This document shows positions 46,766-55,419 of a stretch of 64,000 bases of DNA, one piece after another (within the stretch, counting starts at the first letter, position 1; every line of letters begins with the position of its first letter). Source of the DNA: Brachybacterium vulturis (GTDB lineage: Bacteria; Actinomycetota; Actinomycetes; Actinomycetales; Dermabacteraceae). The notes below the pieces were generated by a model. That model ran no database searches. It was not told where the DNA came from and worked only from the letters and a program-made list of their open reading frames with translations. Where the stretch lies: positions 3,534,001 to 3,598,000 of the forward strand of contig NZ_CP023563.1 of NCBI RefSeq assembly GCF_002407185.1. The letters run 5' to 3'. A program made the translations under genes and the position numbers.

Positions 46766-48823
46766 TCACGCCCGTGAGCGCCACAGCAGCCAGACGAAGT
46801 ACGGGGCGCCGAGCACCGCGACCATCAGCCCCGCCGGGATCTGCGCGGGGGCGATCAGGGAGCGTCCCAGGGCGTCGGCGAGGCCCACCAGTCCCCCGCC
46901 CAGCAGCATCGCGGCCGGGATGGTGCGCAGGTGACGGCCGCCCACCAGGGCGCGTGCCAGGTGCGGGGCGACCAGCCCCACGAAGCCGACCACCCCCACG
47001 GCCACCACGCTGATCGAGGCGAGCACCGCGGCGACGCCCATCACCGCCAGCCGGGTGCGCTCCAGGCGCACACCGAGCACTCGCGGCGTGTCCTCGTCGA
47101 TCGCGAGCAGGTCCAGCTCCCGGTGCATCCCCAGCAGCAGCGGCGTGATCAGCACCAGCGCGATCAGCACCGGCACCACGTCGCCGAGACTGCGGCCGTA
47201 GGTGGTCCCCGACAGCCAGGTGAGGATCGTCGGGGTGTCGAACGGGTTCGCGCTGAGCAGCAGGAACGTGGTCAGCGCGCTCATCCCGTATCCCGTGCCG
47301 ATGCCGACCAGCACGAAGCGCTCCGGGGCGAGGCCCCTGCGCCAGGCCAGCAGCGCGATCAGGGCGAAGGTCGCGACCCCGACCAGGACGGCGCACACGA
47401 TCATCAGCAGGCGTCCGCCGTCGAGCGTCGTCACCACGGTCGCCGCACCGAGCCCGGCGCCGGCCGTGATGCCCAGCAGCCCGGGTTCCGCCAGCGGGTT
47501 GCGGACCGTCGTCTGCACCACCGTGCCGGCCAGGGCCAGCGCCGCCCCGGCGAGGACGGCGGCACCGACCCGCGGCAGCCGGTCGGTCAGGGCGCGGGCG
47601 ATGAGCTCGGGCGCGCCACCGCGCAGCCACAGCAGGATGTCCCCGGTGCGCAGCCACAGGCTCCCCGCGAGCAGCCCCAGCAGGACCACCGCTGCGACCA
47701 GGGCACCGAGCACGGCGAGCACGAGCAGGAAGCGCCGCAGGGAGCGCAGGCCGATGCGGGCCTGCGGCGGTTGTGCCGCCGGTCCGGAGTCCCGCAGGCG
47801 CCGGGCGAGCACGACGATCATCACCGCTCCCAGCAGCGCGGTGGGGATGCCGGTGGGGATCGCGGCGGCGCCCTGCGGCGTGAGCAGGGCGCGCAGTCCG
47901 ACGTCGGCCAGCAGCACGATCAGGGCCCCGAGCAGGCCGGAGACCGGGATCAGCAGATGATGTCGGTGCACCACGCCCACCAGGCCGCCCAGCAGCCGTG
48001 CCAGCACCGGCGCCCCCAGGCCGACGAAGGCCATCGGTCCGGCGACGGTGACCGAGACCGCGGTCAGCAGCACGGCGCACAGCACCACCACCACCCGGGT
48101 CGAGGTGACCGGTATGCCCAGCGTGCTCGCCGCGTCGTCGCCCAGGGAGAGCACATCGAGGCGGCGCGAGAGCAGCAGGGCGGCGAGCAGGCCGAGCCCG
48201 ATCACCGGCAGCGCGCGCAGCGATGCCTCCAGGTTCAGCTGGGTCAGGGAGCCGCTGCCCCAGGCGTACAGCCCCGTGGTCTCCGCCTCGAAGAGGATCA
48301 GCAGCATCGAGGTGCCCGCCTGCAGCGCCATCGCCACTGCGGAGCCGGCCAGGATCAGTCGGGTGGTCGAGGACCCGGCACCGCCCGCGATCGCCAGCAC
48401 CACCCCGGCGGCGAGCAGCCCGCCGACGAAGGCGACGGCTCCGGAGGCCCACAGCGGCACGGCGAGGCCGAAGGCGGCCACCGCGCTGAGGGCGAAGTAG
48501 GAGCCGGCCGTCACCGCGAGCGTGTCCGGGGAGGCCAGGGCGTTGCGGGAGACGGACTGCAGCATCGCCCCGGCCACGCCGAGGGCGATGCCGACCGCGA
48601 TGCCTGCGGCCAGACGCGGCAGCCGCGAGGCGAGGAGCACCTCCGTGACCGTCACCGCGCGGGCATCGCTGCGCCTGCCGGCCAGGTAACGCAGCAGGTC
48701 GGTGAGCCCGACGTCGGAGGTTCCCTGGGTGAGGTGCCACAGCCCGACCAGTGCCACCGCGGTCACGAGCGCGGTGAGCACAGCGGCCCCGGCGAGGATC
48801 CCGCCGGCGCCCCGCCTCGTCAC
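46766..48823 (-). CDS. Siderophore ABC transporter permease, fused double FecCD (FhuB type)
   Basis: A 685-residue protein containing two complete FecCD permease halves (~1-330 and ~335-685), each with about ten membrane helices. In the first, SRLPRLAAGIAVGIALGVAGAMLQSVSRNALASPDTLAV carries the family motif; in the second, DRLPRVGAAVLAGAALALAGTVVQTTVRNPLAEPGLLGI repeats it. Both keep the GAPVLAR / APHLARALVGG coupling loops that contact the ATPase. The fusion replaces the usual two-subunit membrane part. Start GTG 48823 overlaps the stop of the binding-protein gene (GTGA), so it is the third gene of the iron operon. Confidence 0.94.
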   Translation of the reverse strand: MTRRGAGGILAGAAVLTALVTAVALVGLWHLTQGTSDVGLTDLLRYLAGRRSDARAVTVTEVLLASRLPRLAAGIAVGIALGVAGAMLQSVSRNALASPDTLAVTAGSYFALSAVAAFGLAVPLWASGAVAFVGGLLAAGVVLAIAGGAGSSTTRLILAGSAVAMALQAGTSMLLILFEAETTGLYAWGSGSLTQLNLEASLRALPVIGLGLLAALLLSRRLDVLSLGDDAASTLGIPVTSTRVVVVLCAVLLTAVSVTVAGPMAFVGLGAPVLARLLGGLVGVVHRHHLLIPVSGLLGALIVLLADVGLRALLTPQGAAAIPTGIPTALLGAVMIVVLARRLRDSGPAAQPPQARIGLRSLRRFLLVLAVLGALVAAVVLLGLLAGSLWLRTGDILLWLRGGAPELIARALTDRLPRVGAAVLAGAALALAGTVVQTTVRNPLAEPGLLGITAGAGLGAATVVTTLDGGRLLMIVCAVLVGVATFALIALLAWRRGLAPERFVLVGIGTGYGMSALTTFLLLSANPFDTPTILTWLSGTTYGRSLGDVVPVLIALVLITPLLLGMHRELDLLAIDEDTPRVLGVRLERTRLAVMGVAAVLASISVVAVGVVGFVGLVAPHLARALVGGRHLRTIPAAMLLGGGLVGLADALGRSLIAPAQIPAGLMVAVLGAPYFVWLLWRSRA

Positions 48824-49863
48824 GGGGCGGGGAGGGAGTCGACGTAGGCGTCGATCGCCTGCTCGCAGGAGCGGGGGCCGCCGAAGGTCCAGATGCCGGG
48901 AGGGAAGGCATGGGCGCGGCCGTCCTCCACCGCGGGCAGGGACGTCCAGATCTGGTTCTTCTCGAGCTCGGCGACGTAGTCACCGGCCGGATCATCGGTC
49001 CCGGTGTAGAAGAGATTCGCCTCCCCCACGGCGATCAGTCCTTCGATGTCGGTCTGGCCGAGGCCGTAGACGGGGTCGACCTCACCGGTCCAGGCCGAGG
49101 TCAGGCCCAGCTCCTCCCCGATCGCGGTGAAGAGCGCGCCCTCGCCGAAGGGCCGCAGGGAGACGTTGCCGCTCTCGACCCAGCCATCGAAGTACACGAA
49201 ATCGGTGGTGGGCAGGTCTGCGGCGGTGACCTCCTGGCGGGCCGTGGCGAGGTGCGCCTCGAACTCGCCGAGCACCGCCTCGGCACGCTCGGTGCGCCCG
49301 GTGGCCTCGGCGATCAGGCTGAACAGGTCCTTCATGTGGCCGATCGGATCGGAGGCGTCCGCGCCCAGGGTGGCCAGCACGGGCACGCCCCGCTCCGCGA
49401 GCTGGGCGACGATCTCGTCCTCCGGTCCGCTGGCCTCGACGATGACGAGGTCGGGGTCGGTGGCGAAGAGGGCATCGAGGTTCGGCTCCTGGCGGGTACC
49501 GACGTCCGGCGTCCCCTCGGGCAGGGTCTCCGCGGTGACCCAGGTGGTGAAGCCCTCGACGTCCGCCACGGCCACCGGCGCGATGCACAGGCTCAGCAGG
49601 TCCTCGGTCTGCTGCCACTCCAGCACGGCGACCCGCTCGGCGGGGGCGTCCAGCTCGACGGTGCGTCCGAGACCGTCGGTGACGCTGACCGGGCCGGTCG
49701 CGGTGGCGGTCCGGTCGGCCGCACAGGATTCGCTGAGCGCGGCGCCCTCGGCGGGGTCCCCTCCGGCGGTCTCGGGGATCTCGGTGGTGCCGCAGCCGGC
49801 CAGGGCTGTCATGGCGAGCAGGGCGGTGGCCGCGGCGAGGGCGCGGCGGGAGGTGCGGAACAC
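48820..49863 (-). CDS. Siderophore/iron-binding lipoprotein of ABC transporter
   Basis: A 347-residue substrate-binding lipoprotein. An N-terminal signal ends with the lipobox LAGC, lipidated Cys at residue 24. The class III binding-protein fold then begins with VTDGLGRTVELDAPAERVAVLEW and includes LDALFATDPDLVIVEASG. The C-terminal FGGPRSCEQAIDAYVDSL ends a long helix. It delivers an Fe(III)-siderophore or heme-like complex to the double permease. Start GTG 49863 follows AGGAG by six bases. The gene sits between the ATPase (57 bases upstream) and the overlapping permease. Confidence 0.94.
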   Translation of the reverse strand: MFRTSRRALAAATALLAMTALAGCGTTEIPETAGGDPAEGAALSESCAADRTATATGPVSVTDGLGRTVELDAPAERVAVLEWQQTEDLLSLCIAPVAVADVEGFTTWVTAETLPEGTPDVGTRQEPNLDALFATDPDLVIVEASGPEDEIVAQLAERGVPVLATLGADASDPIGHMKDLFSLIAEATGRTERAEAVLGEFEAHLATARQEVTAADLPTTDFVYFDGWVESGNVSLRPFGEGALFTAIGEELGLTSAWTGEVDPVYGLGQTDIEGLIAVGEANLFYTGTDDPAGDYVAELEKNQIWTSLPAVEDGRAHAFPPGIWTFGGPRSCEQAIDAYVDSLPAP

Positions 49864-49920
49864 AGAGGTCTCCTGGAGTGGGGAACGGGAGGGAGGAGTG
49901 CGGGCGGGCCGCCGCCCGGC

Positions 49921-50763
49921 TCAGGCCGACGCGGCGGCGGGGAGCGCGCGCCGGCTGCGCGCGTCGATGCGGAGCCGGCCGTCGAGGGCATCGACGGAGA
50001 CGTCGATGGGGATGTCGTAGACGTGGCTGAGGTGCGCCGAGGTGAGGACCTCGTCGGTCTCTCCGGCGGCGTGGATGCGCCCTTCGTGCAGGAGCACCAC
50101 CTGGTCGGCGATGCGCGCGGCGTGGTCGAGGTCGTGCAGCACGATCCCGACGGCGACGCCGTGGACCTCGGCGAGCTCCCGCACCAGGTCGAGCGTCTCG
50201 ATCTGATAGCGGAGGTCGAGGTGGTTGGTGGGTTCGTCCAGCAGCACGATCGCGGTGTCCTGGGCGAGGCAGGAGGCGAGCCAGACGCGCTGCATCTCGC
50301 CGCCCGAGAGCTCGCCGACGGCGCGCGCGGCGAACTCCGTGATGCCTGTCAGGCGCATCGCATGGGCGATCGCGGCGCGGTCCGCCTCATCCAGTCCCGC
50401 GAACCGGCGGCGATGGGGGTGGCGACCGAAGGCGACCACGTCGCGGACCGAGAGTCCTTGCGGGGCGGTGCGGGTCTGGGTGAACAGCGTCAGCGCGCGT
50501 GCGAGCTCCTTGGCCCCGAGCAGATCCGTGCGGCGCTCCCCCTCCCCGTCGCTCAGGCGCGTCTGTCCGGCCTGGAGCGGGTGCAGCCGGGCCAGGGCGC
50601 GCAGGACGGTGGATTTCCCGCTGCCGTTGGGGCCGAGCAGCGCGGTGACGGCCCCCGGCCGCAGGGCGATCGAGACCTCGTGGACGACGGGGCTGCCGCC
50701 GTAGCTCAGGGTGAGCTGGTCACCGATGAGGACGGGGCGGGGGGCGGGGTCGGCGATCGGCAC
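49921..50763 (-). CDS. Siderophore ABC transporter ATP-binding protein
   Basis: A 280-residue FepC/FhuC-type ATPase with Walker A GPNGSGKS at residues 44-51, Q-loop in LTLFTQTRTAP, signature LSGGEMQR, Walker B AIVLLDEPTNHLD and H-loop VLHDLDHAAR. It powers the importer encoded downstream. The GTG start at 50763 has no ribosome site. TAGGCT six bases upstream suggests leaderless translation, and the same −10 lies within a DtxR-like box, so iron should repress it. Confidence 0.94.
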   Translation of the reverse strand: MPIADPAPRPVLIGDQLTLSYGGSPVVHEVSIALRPGAVTALLGPNGSGKSTVLRALARLHPLQAGQTRLSDGEGERRTDLLGAKELARALTLFTQTRTAPQGLSVRDVVAFGRHPHRRRFAGLDEADRAAIAHAMRLTGITEFAARAVGELSGGEMQRVWLASCLAQDTAIVLLDEPTNHLDLRYQIETLDLVRELAEVHGVAVGIVLHDLDHAARIADQVVLLHEGRIHAAGETDEVLTSAHLSHVYDIPIDVSVDALDGRLRIDARSRRALPAAASA

Positions 50764-50767
50764 GAGG

Positions 50768-50786
50768 GAAGCCTACCCTTACCTAA
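50768..50786 (-). promoter_or_regulatory. DtxR/IdeR-type iron box over a leaderless −10
   Basis: The minus-strand 19-mer TTAGGTAAGGGTAGGCTTC matches the DtxR/IdeR consensus (TTAGGTTAGGCTAACCTAA) at 13 of 19 positions, with a perfect left half. It covers the TAGGCT −10 of the ATPase gene, the classic position for iron-dependent repression. Confidence 0.6.
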
Positions 50787-50964
50787 TTCGGTTCGTCCAT
50801 GCTTGCGCATATCGGGTCCTGTGGGCGCGGTCACCGCCTCGTCCCCTCGCCGCAACTCCTCCCCCGCGCGCGGTTCCGGCCTATCCTGGAGGTCAGAGCT
50901 CTTCACGACACAGCACTCCTCGACCCCTGCGCGATGACGCGCCCACCGACAGGAGATGACGACG

Positions 50965-51993
50965 ATGCCCCACCTGCTCGACGTGCCCGGTATGAGCCGC
51001 TGGATCCAGCGCGATGGCACGGAGAACGTCCTGACCTCCCTGGTCCGGGTCCTCGAGGAGGATCTGCGCCGCTGGGACTCCTTCGAGAAGCTCCCCCGCC
51101 TGGCCAGCCACACCCCGTACGGGGTGGTCGAGCTGATGCCGATCACCGACGGGGAGCTGTATGCGTTCAAGTACGTCAACGGCCATCCGCTGAACCCGGC
51201 CCGCGGGCTGCAGACGGTCACCGCCTTCGGCGTGCTCGCCGACATGGACAACGGCTACCCGATCTTCTTCGCGGAGATGACCCTGCTGACCGCGCTGCGC
51301 ACCGCGGCGCTGTCCGCGCTCGCGGCCCGGGAGCTCGCCCGTTCCGGCGCCCGGGTCCACGCCCTGCTGGGCGCCGGATCGCAGGCGGAGTTCCAGGCCC
51401 TCGCGTTCCGGGCCGTGCTGGGGATCGATCAGCTGCGGGTGTTCGACGTGGACGAGACGACGATGGAGAAGGTGCGGCGCAACCTCGAGCCGCTGGGCTT
51501 CGCGGTGCACCTGGCGGAGTCCGTCGATGACGCGATCGCCGGGGCCGACGTGATCACCACCTGCACCGCCGACAAGACCCGTGCCGCAGTGCTGCGCCGC
51601 GACCAGGTGCGGCCCGGCGTGCACCTGAACGCGATCGGTGGTGACTGCCCGGGCAAGACCGAGCTGGACCCGGCGATCCTCGAGGCGGCCCGGGTGGTGG
51701 TGGAGTACGCCCCGCAGACCCGGCTCGAGGGCGAGATCCAGCAGCTGCCCGCGGATTTCGAGGTCACCGAGCTGTGGGAGGTGATCACCGGGGAGGCCGC
51801 CGGCCGCACCGACGATGCGGAGGTCACCGTCTTCGACTCCGTCGGCTTCGCCCTGTCGGACTTCTCCGCGCTGCGCTGCGCCCAGGAGGCGACGCAGGAC
51901 TCCGAGCTGCTGAGCTGGATCGATGTGATCGCCGATCCGGATGACCCCAAGGACCTGTTCTCGCTGCTCGCCTCCCCGCCGCCACAGGGCTGA
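50965..51993 (+). CDS. Ornithine cyclodeaminase paralog
   Basis: A 342-residue cyclodeaminase, same length as and co-linear with the one at 41615, sharing HTPxGVxELMP, KYVNGHPxNPARG, the LLGAGSQAEFQALAF Rossmann motif and LNAIGGDCPGKTEL with the catalytic Asp. I set the start at ATG 50965 because it aligns with the paralog and AGGAG lies nine bases upstream; ATG 50956 is on the ribosome site. It diverges from the iron importer. In some bacteria OCD-family enzymes (SbnB) make siderophore precursors, but the close likeness to the catabolic paralog and lack of siderophore synthesis genes argue for plain ornithine cyclodeaminase. Confidence 0.88.
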   Translation: MPHLLDVPGMSRWIQRDGTENVLTSLVRVLEEDLRRWDSFEKLPRLASHTPYGVVELMPITDGELYAFKYVNGHPLNPARGLQTVTAFGVLADMDNGYPIFFAEMTLLTALRTAALSALAARELARSGARVHALLGAGSQAEFQALAFRAVLGIDQLRVFDVDETTMEKVRRNLEPLGFAVHLAESVDDAIAGADVITTCTADKTRAAVLRRDQVRPGVHLNAIGGDCPGKTELDPAILEAARVVVEYAPQTRLEGEIQQLPADFEVTELWEVITGEAAGRTDDAEVTVFDSVGFALSDFSALRCAQEATQDSELLSWIDVIADPDDPKDLFSLLASPPPQG

Positions 51994-51997
51994 ACCG

Positions 51998-52012
51998 CGC
52001 GGGCGCCCCGCG
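51998..52012. terminator. Short hairpin between the cyclodeaminase paralog and the convergent BCCT gene
   Basis: CGCGGG-CGC-CCCGCG forms a 6-bp stem in the 29-base gap between the convergent stops. It is a weak terminator candidate. Confidence 0.4.
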
Positions 52013-52022
52013 GCCCCCGGCC

Positions 52023-53918
52023 TCAGGACCTGGGCACAGTGGTGTCCTCGCCGTCTCCCGGTTCCTCGGTGCCCTGGGCGTCCTCCCGCTGCTGGCGGCT
52101 GAAGAGACCGCGGGTGCGCGTGAGACGGTAGTCGATCCGGTCGTCGACCAGAACGGTGACCTCCTCGGTCGAGGGGTGATCGTGGCCGAACTCGTCGGAG
52201 ACGTACGCGGTCACCGTCCGCAGGCGCCGGAGGCGCTCATGCTCCTGGAGCACCGCCCGGTCCAGGCTCAGCGCCTTGACCAGCGCGACGGCCATCAGCA
52301 GCAGGATGATGCTGAACGGCAGCGCTGTGATCAGGGAGCCGGCCTGCAAGGAGGTCAGTCCCCCGGAGAGCAGCAGCGCCGCGGCCAGCAGACCCTCGAG
52401 CAGGGCCCACAGCACGCGGGACCAGATCGGCGGGTTCGGGTGGCCGCCGGAGGCGAGCATGTCCACCACCAGGGAGCCGGAGTCCGAGGAGGTGATGAAG
52501 AAGATCGCGACCAGGATGATCCCCAGCACCGAGAGCAGCCCGGTGGCCGGGAAGCCCTCGAAGATGCGGAACATCGACTCCTCAGCGGTGATGTCGCCCA
52601 GGTCGCCGGCTCCGAACCACTGGCGGTACAGGCCGTTGCCGCCCCAGATCGAGAACCAGAGCATGCCCACGAGGGTGGGGACCAGCAGCACGCCGGAGAC
52701 GAACTGGCGCACGGTGCGCCCCTTGGAGATGCGGGCGATGAACACGCCCACGAAGGGCGCCCAGGCGATCCACCAGCCCCAGTAGAACAGGGTGTTCCCC
52801 GCGAACCAGGACTGCGCGTCCTCGGAGCGGGTGAAGGCGCCGACGTCCAGCGTCATCTGGAACACGTCCGCGAGGTAGACGCCCAGGGACTGCACGAAGT
52901 TCTGCATCAGGAACACGGTGGGCCCGAACACCAGGGCGGTGAGGGCCAGCAGGCCTGCCAGGGTGAGGTTGCCGTTGGAGAGCCACTTGATCCCGACGCC
53001 CACGCCGGAGACCACGGAGAAGGTGGCCAGGAAGGTGATCACGACGATGATGATCATCAGGGTCGTGTTGGAGGCGGAGCCGACCAGGCCGATGACCTCG
53101 AGCCCGGCCCCGATCTGCTGCGCGCCCAGGCCCAGGGAGGTCGCGATGCCGAAGACGGTGCCGAAGATGGCGAGGACGTCGATGACGTCGCCGAGGGTGC
53201 CCTTGACCCGCTCGCCGAAGAGCGGCTCGAGAGCCCAGCGGATCGAGACCGGGCGGCCCCGGCGGTGCACCGCGTAGGCCAGGGCCAGGCCGATGACCGC
53301 GTAGGCGGCCCAGGGATGCAGGCCCCAGTGGACGAAGGTCTGCGCCATGGCCTTGCCGGACAGCTCCACGCCCTCGCCGGTCCAGCCGGGCTTCGCATTG
53401 CCGGTGGTGTAGCCCAGCGGCTCGGCGACGCCGTAGAACACGAGGCCGACGCCCATGCCCGCGGAGAACAGCATCGCGAACCAGGACAGCAGCCCGAACT
53501 CGGGCTCGTCCGTGTCGCGTCCCAGCCGGATGGAGCCCCAGGGGGACAGCGCCACGCCGATCGCGAAGACGACGAAGAGGCCGATCGCGAGCATGTAGAA
53601 CCATCCCAGGTTCGCGGTGATCCAGTCCTGGGTGCCCCCCATCGCGTCGCTGGCCACCTGCGGGAAGATGATCGTCAGCACGGCGAAGACCAGGATGATG
53701 ATCAGCGCGGGCCAGAACACCGCCGGCGCGATGGTGCCCTTGCTGATGCGGGCGCCCTGTCGGCGGAGCTTCTCGGTGATCTGCTCATCGGTGTCGGAGT
53801 CGGAGATCTGCTGATCGCGCGGCAGGTGCACGGTCCTCGGCAGGTGGGCCGGCCAGGCTGCCGGGAGCGATTCTTCCCCGGCGCCCTCGCGCTCCTCGGT
53901 CGTTCCTGGGGAACTCAT
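52023..53918 (-). CDS. BCCT-family betaine/choline/carnitine transporter
   Basis: A 631-residue BCCT transporter with about 12 membrane helices between residues ~70 and ~540. Family motifs are GMGVGLVFYGVAEPLGY, WGLHPWAAYAVIGLALAYAVHRRGRP, the tryptophan-rich WGWWIAWAPFVGVFIARISKGRTVR (TM8) and FFITSSDSGSLVVDMLASGG. The sodium-site residues of BetP are in the GMGVG loop and near SDSGS. Long charged N- and C-terminal tails, as here, sense osmotic stress in Corynebacterium BetP. It probably imports glycine betaine or choline for osmoprotection. AAGGAA precedes the ATG at 53918. Confidence 0.93.
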   Translation of the reverse strand: MSSPGTTEEREGAGEESLPAAWPAHLPRTVHLPRDQQISDSDTDEQITEKLRRQGARISKGTIAPAVFWPALIIILVFAVLTIIFPQVASDAMGGTQDWITANLGWFYMLAIGLFVVFAIGVALSPWGSIRLGRDTDEPEFGLLSWFAMLFSAGMGVGLVFYGVAEPLGYTTGNAKPGWTGEGVELSGKAMAQTFVHWGLHPWAAYAVIGLALAYAVHRRGRPVSIRWALEPLFGERVKGTLGDVIDVLAIFGTVFGIATSLGLGAQQIGAGLEVIGLVGSASNTTLMIIIVVITFLATFSVVSGVGVGIKWLSNGNLTLAGLLALTALVFGPTVFLMQNFVQSLGVYLADVFQMTLDVGAFTRSEDAQSWFAGNTLFYWGWWIAWAPFVGVFIARISKGRTVRQFVSGVLLVPTLVGMLWFSIWGGNGLYRQWFGAGDLGDITAEESMFRIFEGFPATGLLSVLGIILVAIFFITSSDSGSLVVDMLASGGHPNPPIWSRVLWALLEGLLAAALLLSGGLTSLQAGSLITALPFSIILLLMAVALVKALSLDRAVLQEHERLRRLRTVTAYVSDEFGHDHPSTEEVTVLVDDRIDYRLTRTRGLFSRQQREDAQGTEEPGDGEDTTVPRS

Positions 53919-53965
53919 AGTGGGATTCCTTCCGGATGTCGATGAGACTCTCAGTCGTCCCACAG

Positions 53966-53993
53966 TGTCTACATGCACCAGGATGTCAGACAA
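53966..53993 (-). promoter_or_regulatory. Promoter of the BCCT transporter
   Basis: Minus-strand TTGTCT (53993-53988) and TAGACA (53971-53966) are separated by 16 bases, close to a sigma-70-type −35/−10, in the leader of the transporter gene. A clear −35 is rare in this window. Confidence 0.55.
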
Positions 53994-54022
53994 ACGGATG
54001 ACCCGCACGGGTGGTCCGTGCC

Positions 54023-55324
54023 TCAGTGCTCCGCGTCCGAGGCGCTGAGCTCCGTCGGCTCCGGGGCCTTCACCTCCGTGCCCGAGGCATGTCCCAGCAG
54101 GTTCATCGCGTGGTAGATCACCAGGGCGGAGACGGTGCCCAGGGCGATCCCGGTCAGGGTGATGCCCTCGAACGTCCAGGTGACGTCCGCGATGCCGACC
54201 ACCAGTGCGACCCCGGCGGTGAACTGGTTCTTGGGGCGGGAGAAGTCGACGCGGCCGTCCACCCACATGCGCACGCCGACGATGCCGATCAGGCCGTAGA
54301 GGACGAAGGTGACCCCGCCCAGCACACCCGGCGGGATGGTGAAGATGGCGGCGCCGACCTTCGGGGAGAGCGACAGCCCGATCGCGACGGCTCCCGCCAC
54401 CCAGTACGCGGCGGTGGAGTAGACGCGGGTGGCGCTCATGACGCCGATGTTCTCGCCGTAGGTGGTGGTCGGCGAGCCGCCGAAGCCGGCCGAGAGCGCG
54501 GTGGCCAGACCGTCGGAGGCCAGGGTGCGCCCCACCATGTGGTCGAGGTTGCGGCCGGTCATCAGTCCCACGCTGGTCACGTGGCCGACGTTCTCGGCCA
54601 GCAGCACCACCACCACGGGCAGGAACATGGGCAGCAGCCCGAGGTGGAACTCGGGGTGGTGGAACTCGGGCAGCCCCACCCAGGCGGCCGCGGCCACCGC
54701 GGTGAAGTCGACCTCGCCGCGCAGCACCGCGGCGATATAGCCGACGAGCACGCCCAGCAGCACCGAGACCCGGCCCAGCAGCCCCTTGAACAGGGCCGTG
54801 CACAGCACCACCGCGCACAGGGTGATGGTCGCGGTGACCGCGGACTGCTGGAAGTTCTCGTACGCCGTCGGGGCGAGGTTGAAGCCGATCAGGGCCACGA
54901 TCGAGCCCATCACCACCGGTGGCATCAGCGCGCCGATCCACCGGGTGCCGATCCTCGCGACCAGCAGCCCCAGCAGCGCCAGCAGGACGCCGGTGATCAT
55001 CACGCCGCCGAGCGCGGCGCCCATCGACTCCGCTGCGGTGGACGCGGTGATGGGGGCGATGAAGGCGAAGGAGGAGCCCAGGTAGCTGGGCACCCTGTTC
55101 CGGGTGATGGTCAGGAACAGCAGGGTGCCGATGCCCGAGAACAGCAGGGTGGTCGAGGGCGGGAAGCCGGTCAGCAGCGGCACCAGGAAGGTGGCGCCGA
55201 ACATGGCGACCACGTGCTGGGCACCGATCCCGATGGTCAGCGGCCAGGCCAGTCGCTGCTCGGGCAGGACGATGGCGTCGGGGGCGAGGGTGCGGCCGTC
55301 GCCGTGCAGGGTCCAGCGGAACAT
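54023..55324 (-). CDS. Uracil/xanthine-type permease (NCS2 family)
   Basis: A 433-residue NCS2 transporter with ~12-14 membrane segments. The N-terminal ITIGIGAQHVVAMFGATFLVPLLTGF and SSFAFIAPI are typical of UraA. The substrate-binding motif is LAENVGHVTSVGLMTGRNLD (Glu), with the conserved SGFGGSPTTTYGENIGVMSATRVYS a little further on. UraA-type transporters import uracil by proton symport. GGAG lies six bases before the ATG at 55324. The frame is open upstream to 55396, but this adds only a Pro/Arg-rich stretch. Confidence 0.92.
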   Translation of the reverse strand: MFRWTLHGDGRTLAPDAIVLPEQRLAWPLTIGIGAQHVVAMFGATFLVPLLTGFPPSTTLLFSGIGTLLFLTITRNRVPSYLGSSFAFIAPITASTAAESMGAALGGVMITGVLLALLGLLVARIGTRWIGALMPPVVMGSIVALIGFNLAPTAYENFQQSAVTATITLCAVVLCTALFKGLLGRVSVLLGVLVGYIAAVLRGEVDFTAVAAAAWVGLPEFHHPEFHLGLLPMFLPVVVVLLAENVGHVTSVGLMTGRNLDHMVGRTLASDGLATALSAGFGGSPTTTYGENIGVMSATRVYSTAAYWVAGAVAIGLSLSPKVGAAIFTIPPGVLGGVTFVLYGLIGIVGVRMWVDGRVDFSRPKNQFTAGVALVVGIADVTWTFEGITLTGIALGTVSALVIYHAMNLLGHASGTEVKAPEPTELSASDAEH

Positions 55325-55419
55325 GGTTCTCCAGGGGGTGAGGAGCGGCGAGCGGCGGCCCGGGGGCGGGGTCGGTCGCCGTGGGGCAGCGGTCACCGCG
55401 GGTCAGCGGCGGCCGGACC

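Noticed and set aside
50965-51993. SbnB-type siderophore precursor enzyme
   Set aside because: It is very similar to the catabolic cyclodeaminase paralog at 41615 and there is no siderophore synthesis gene in the window.
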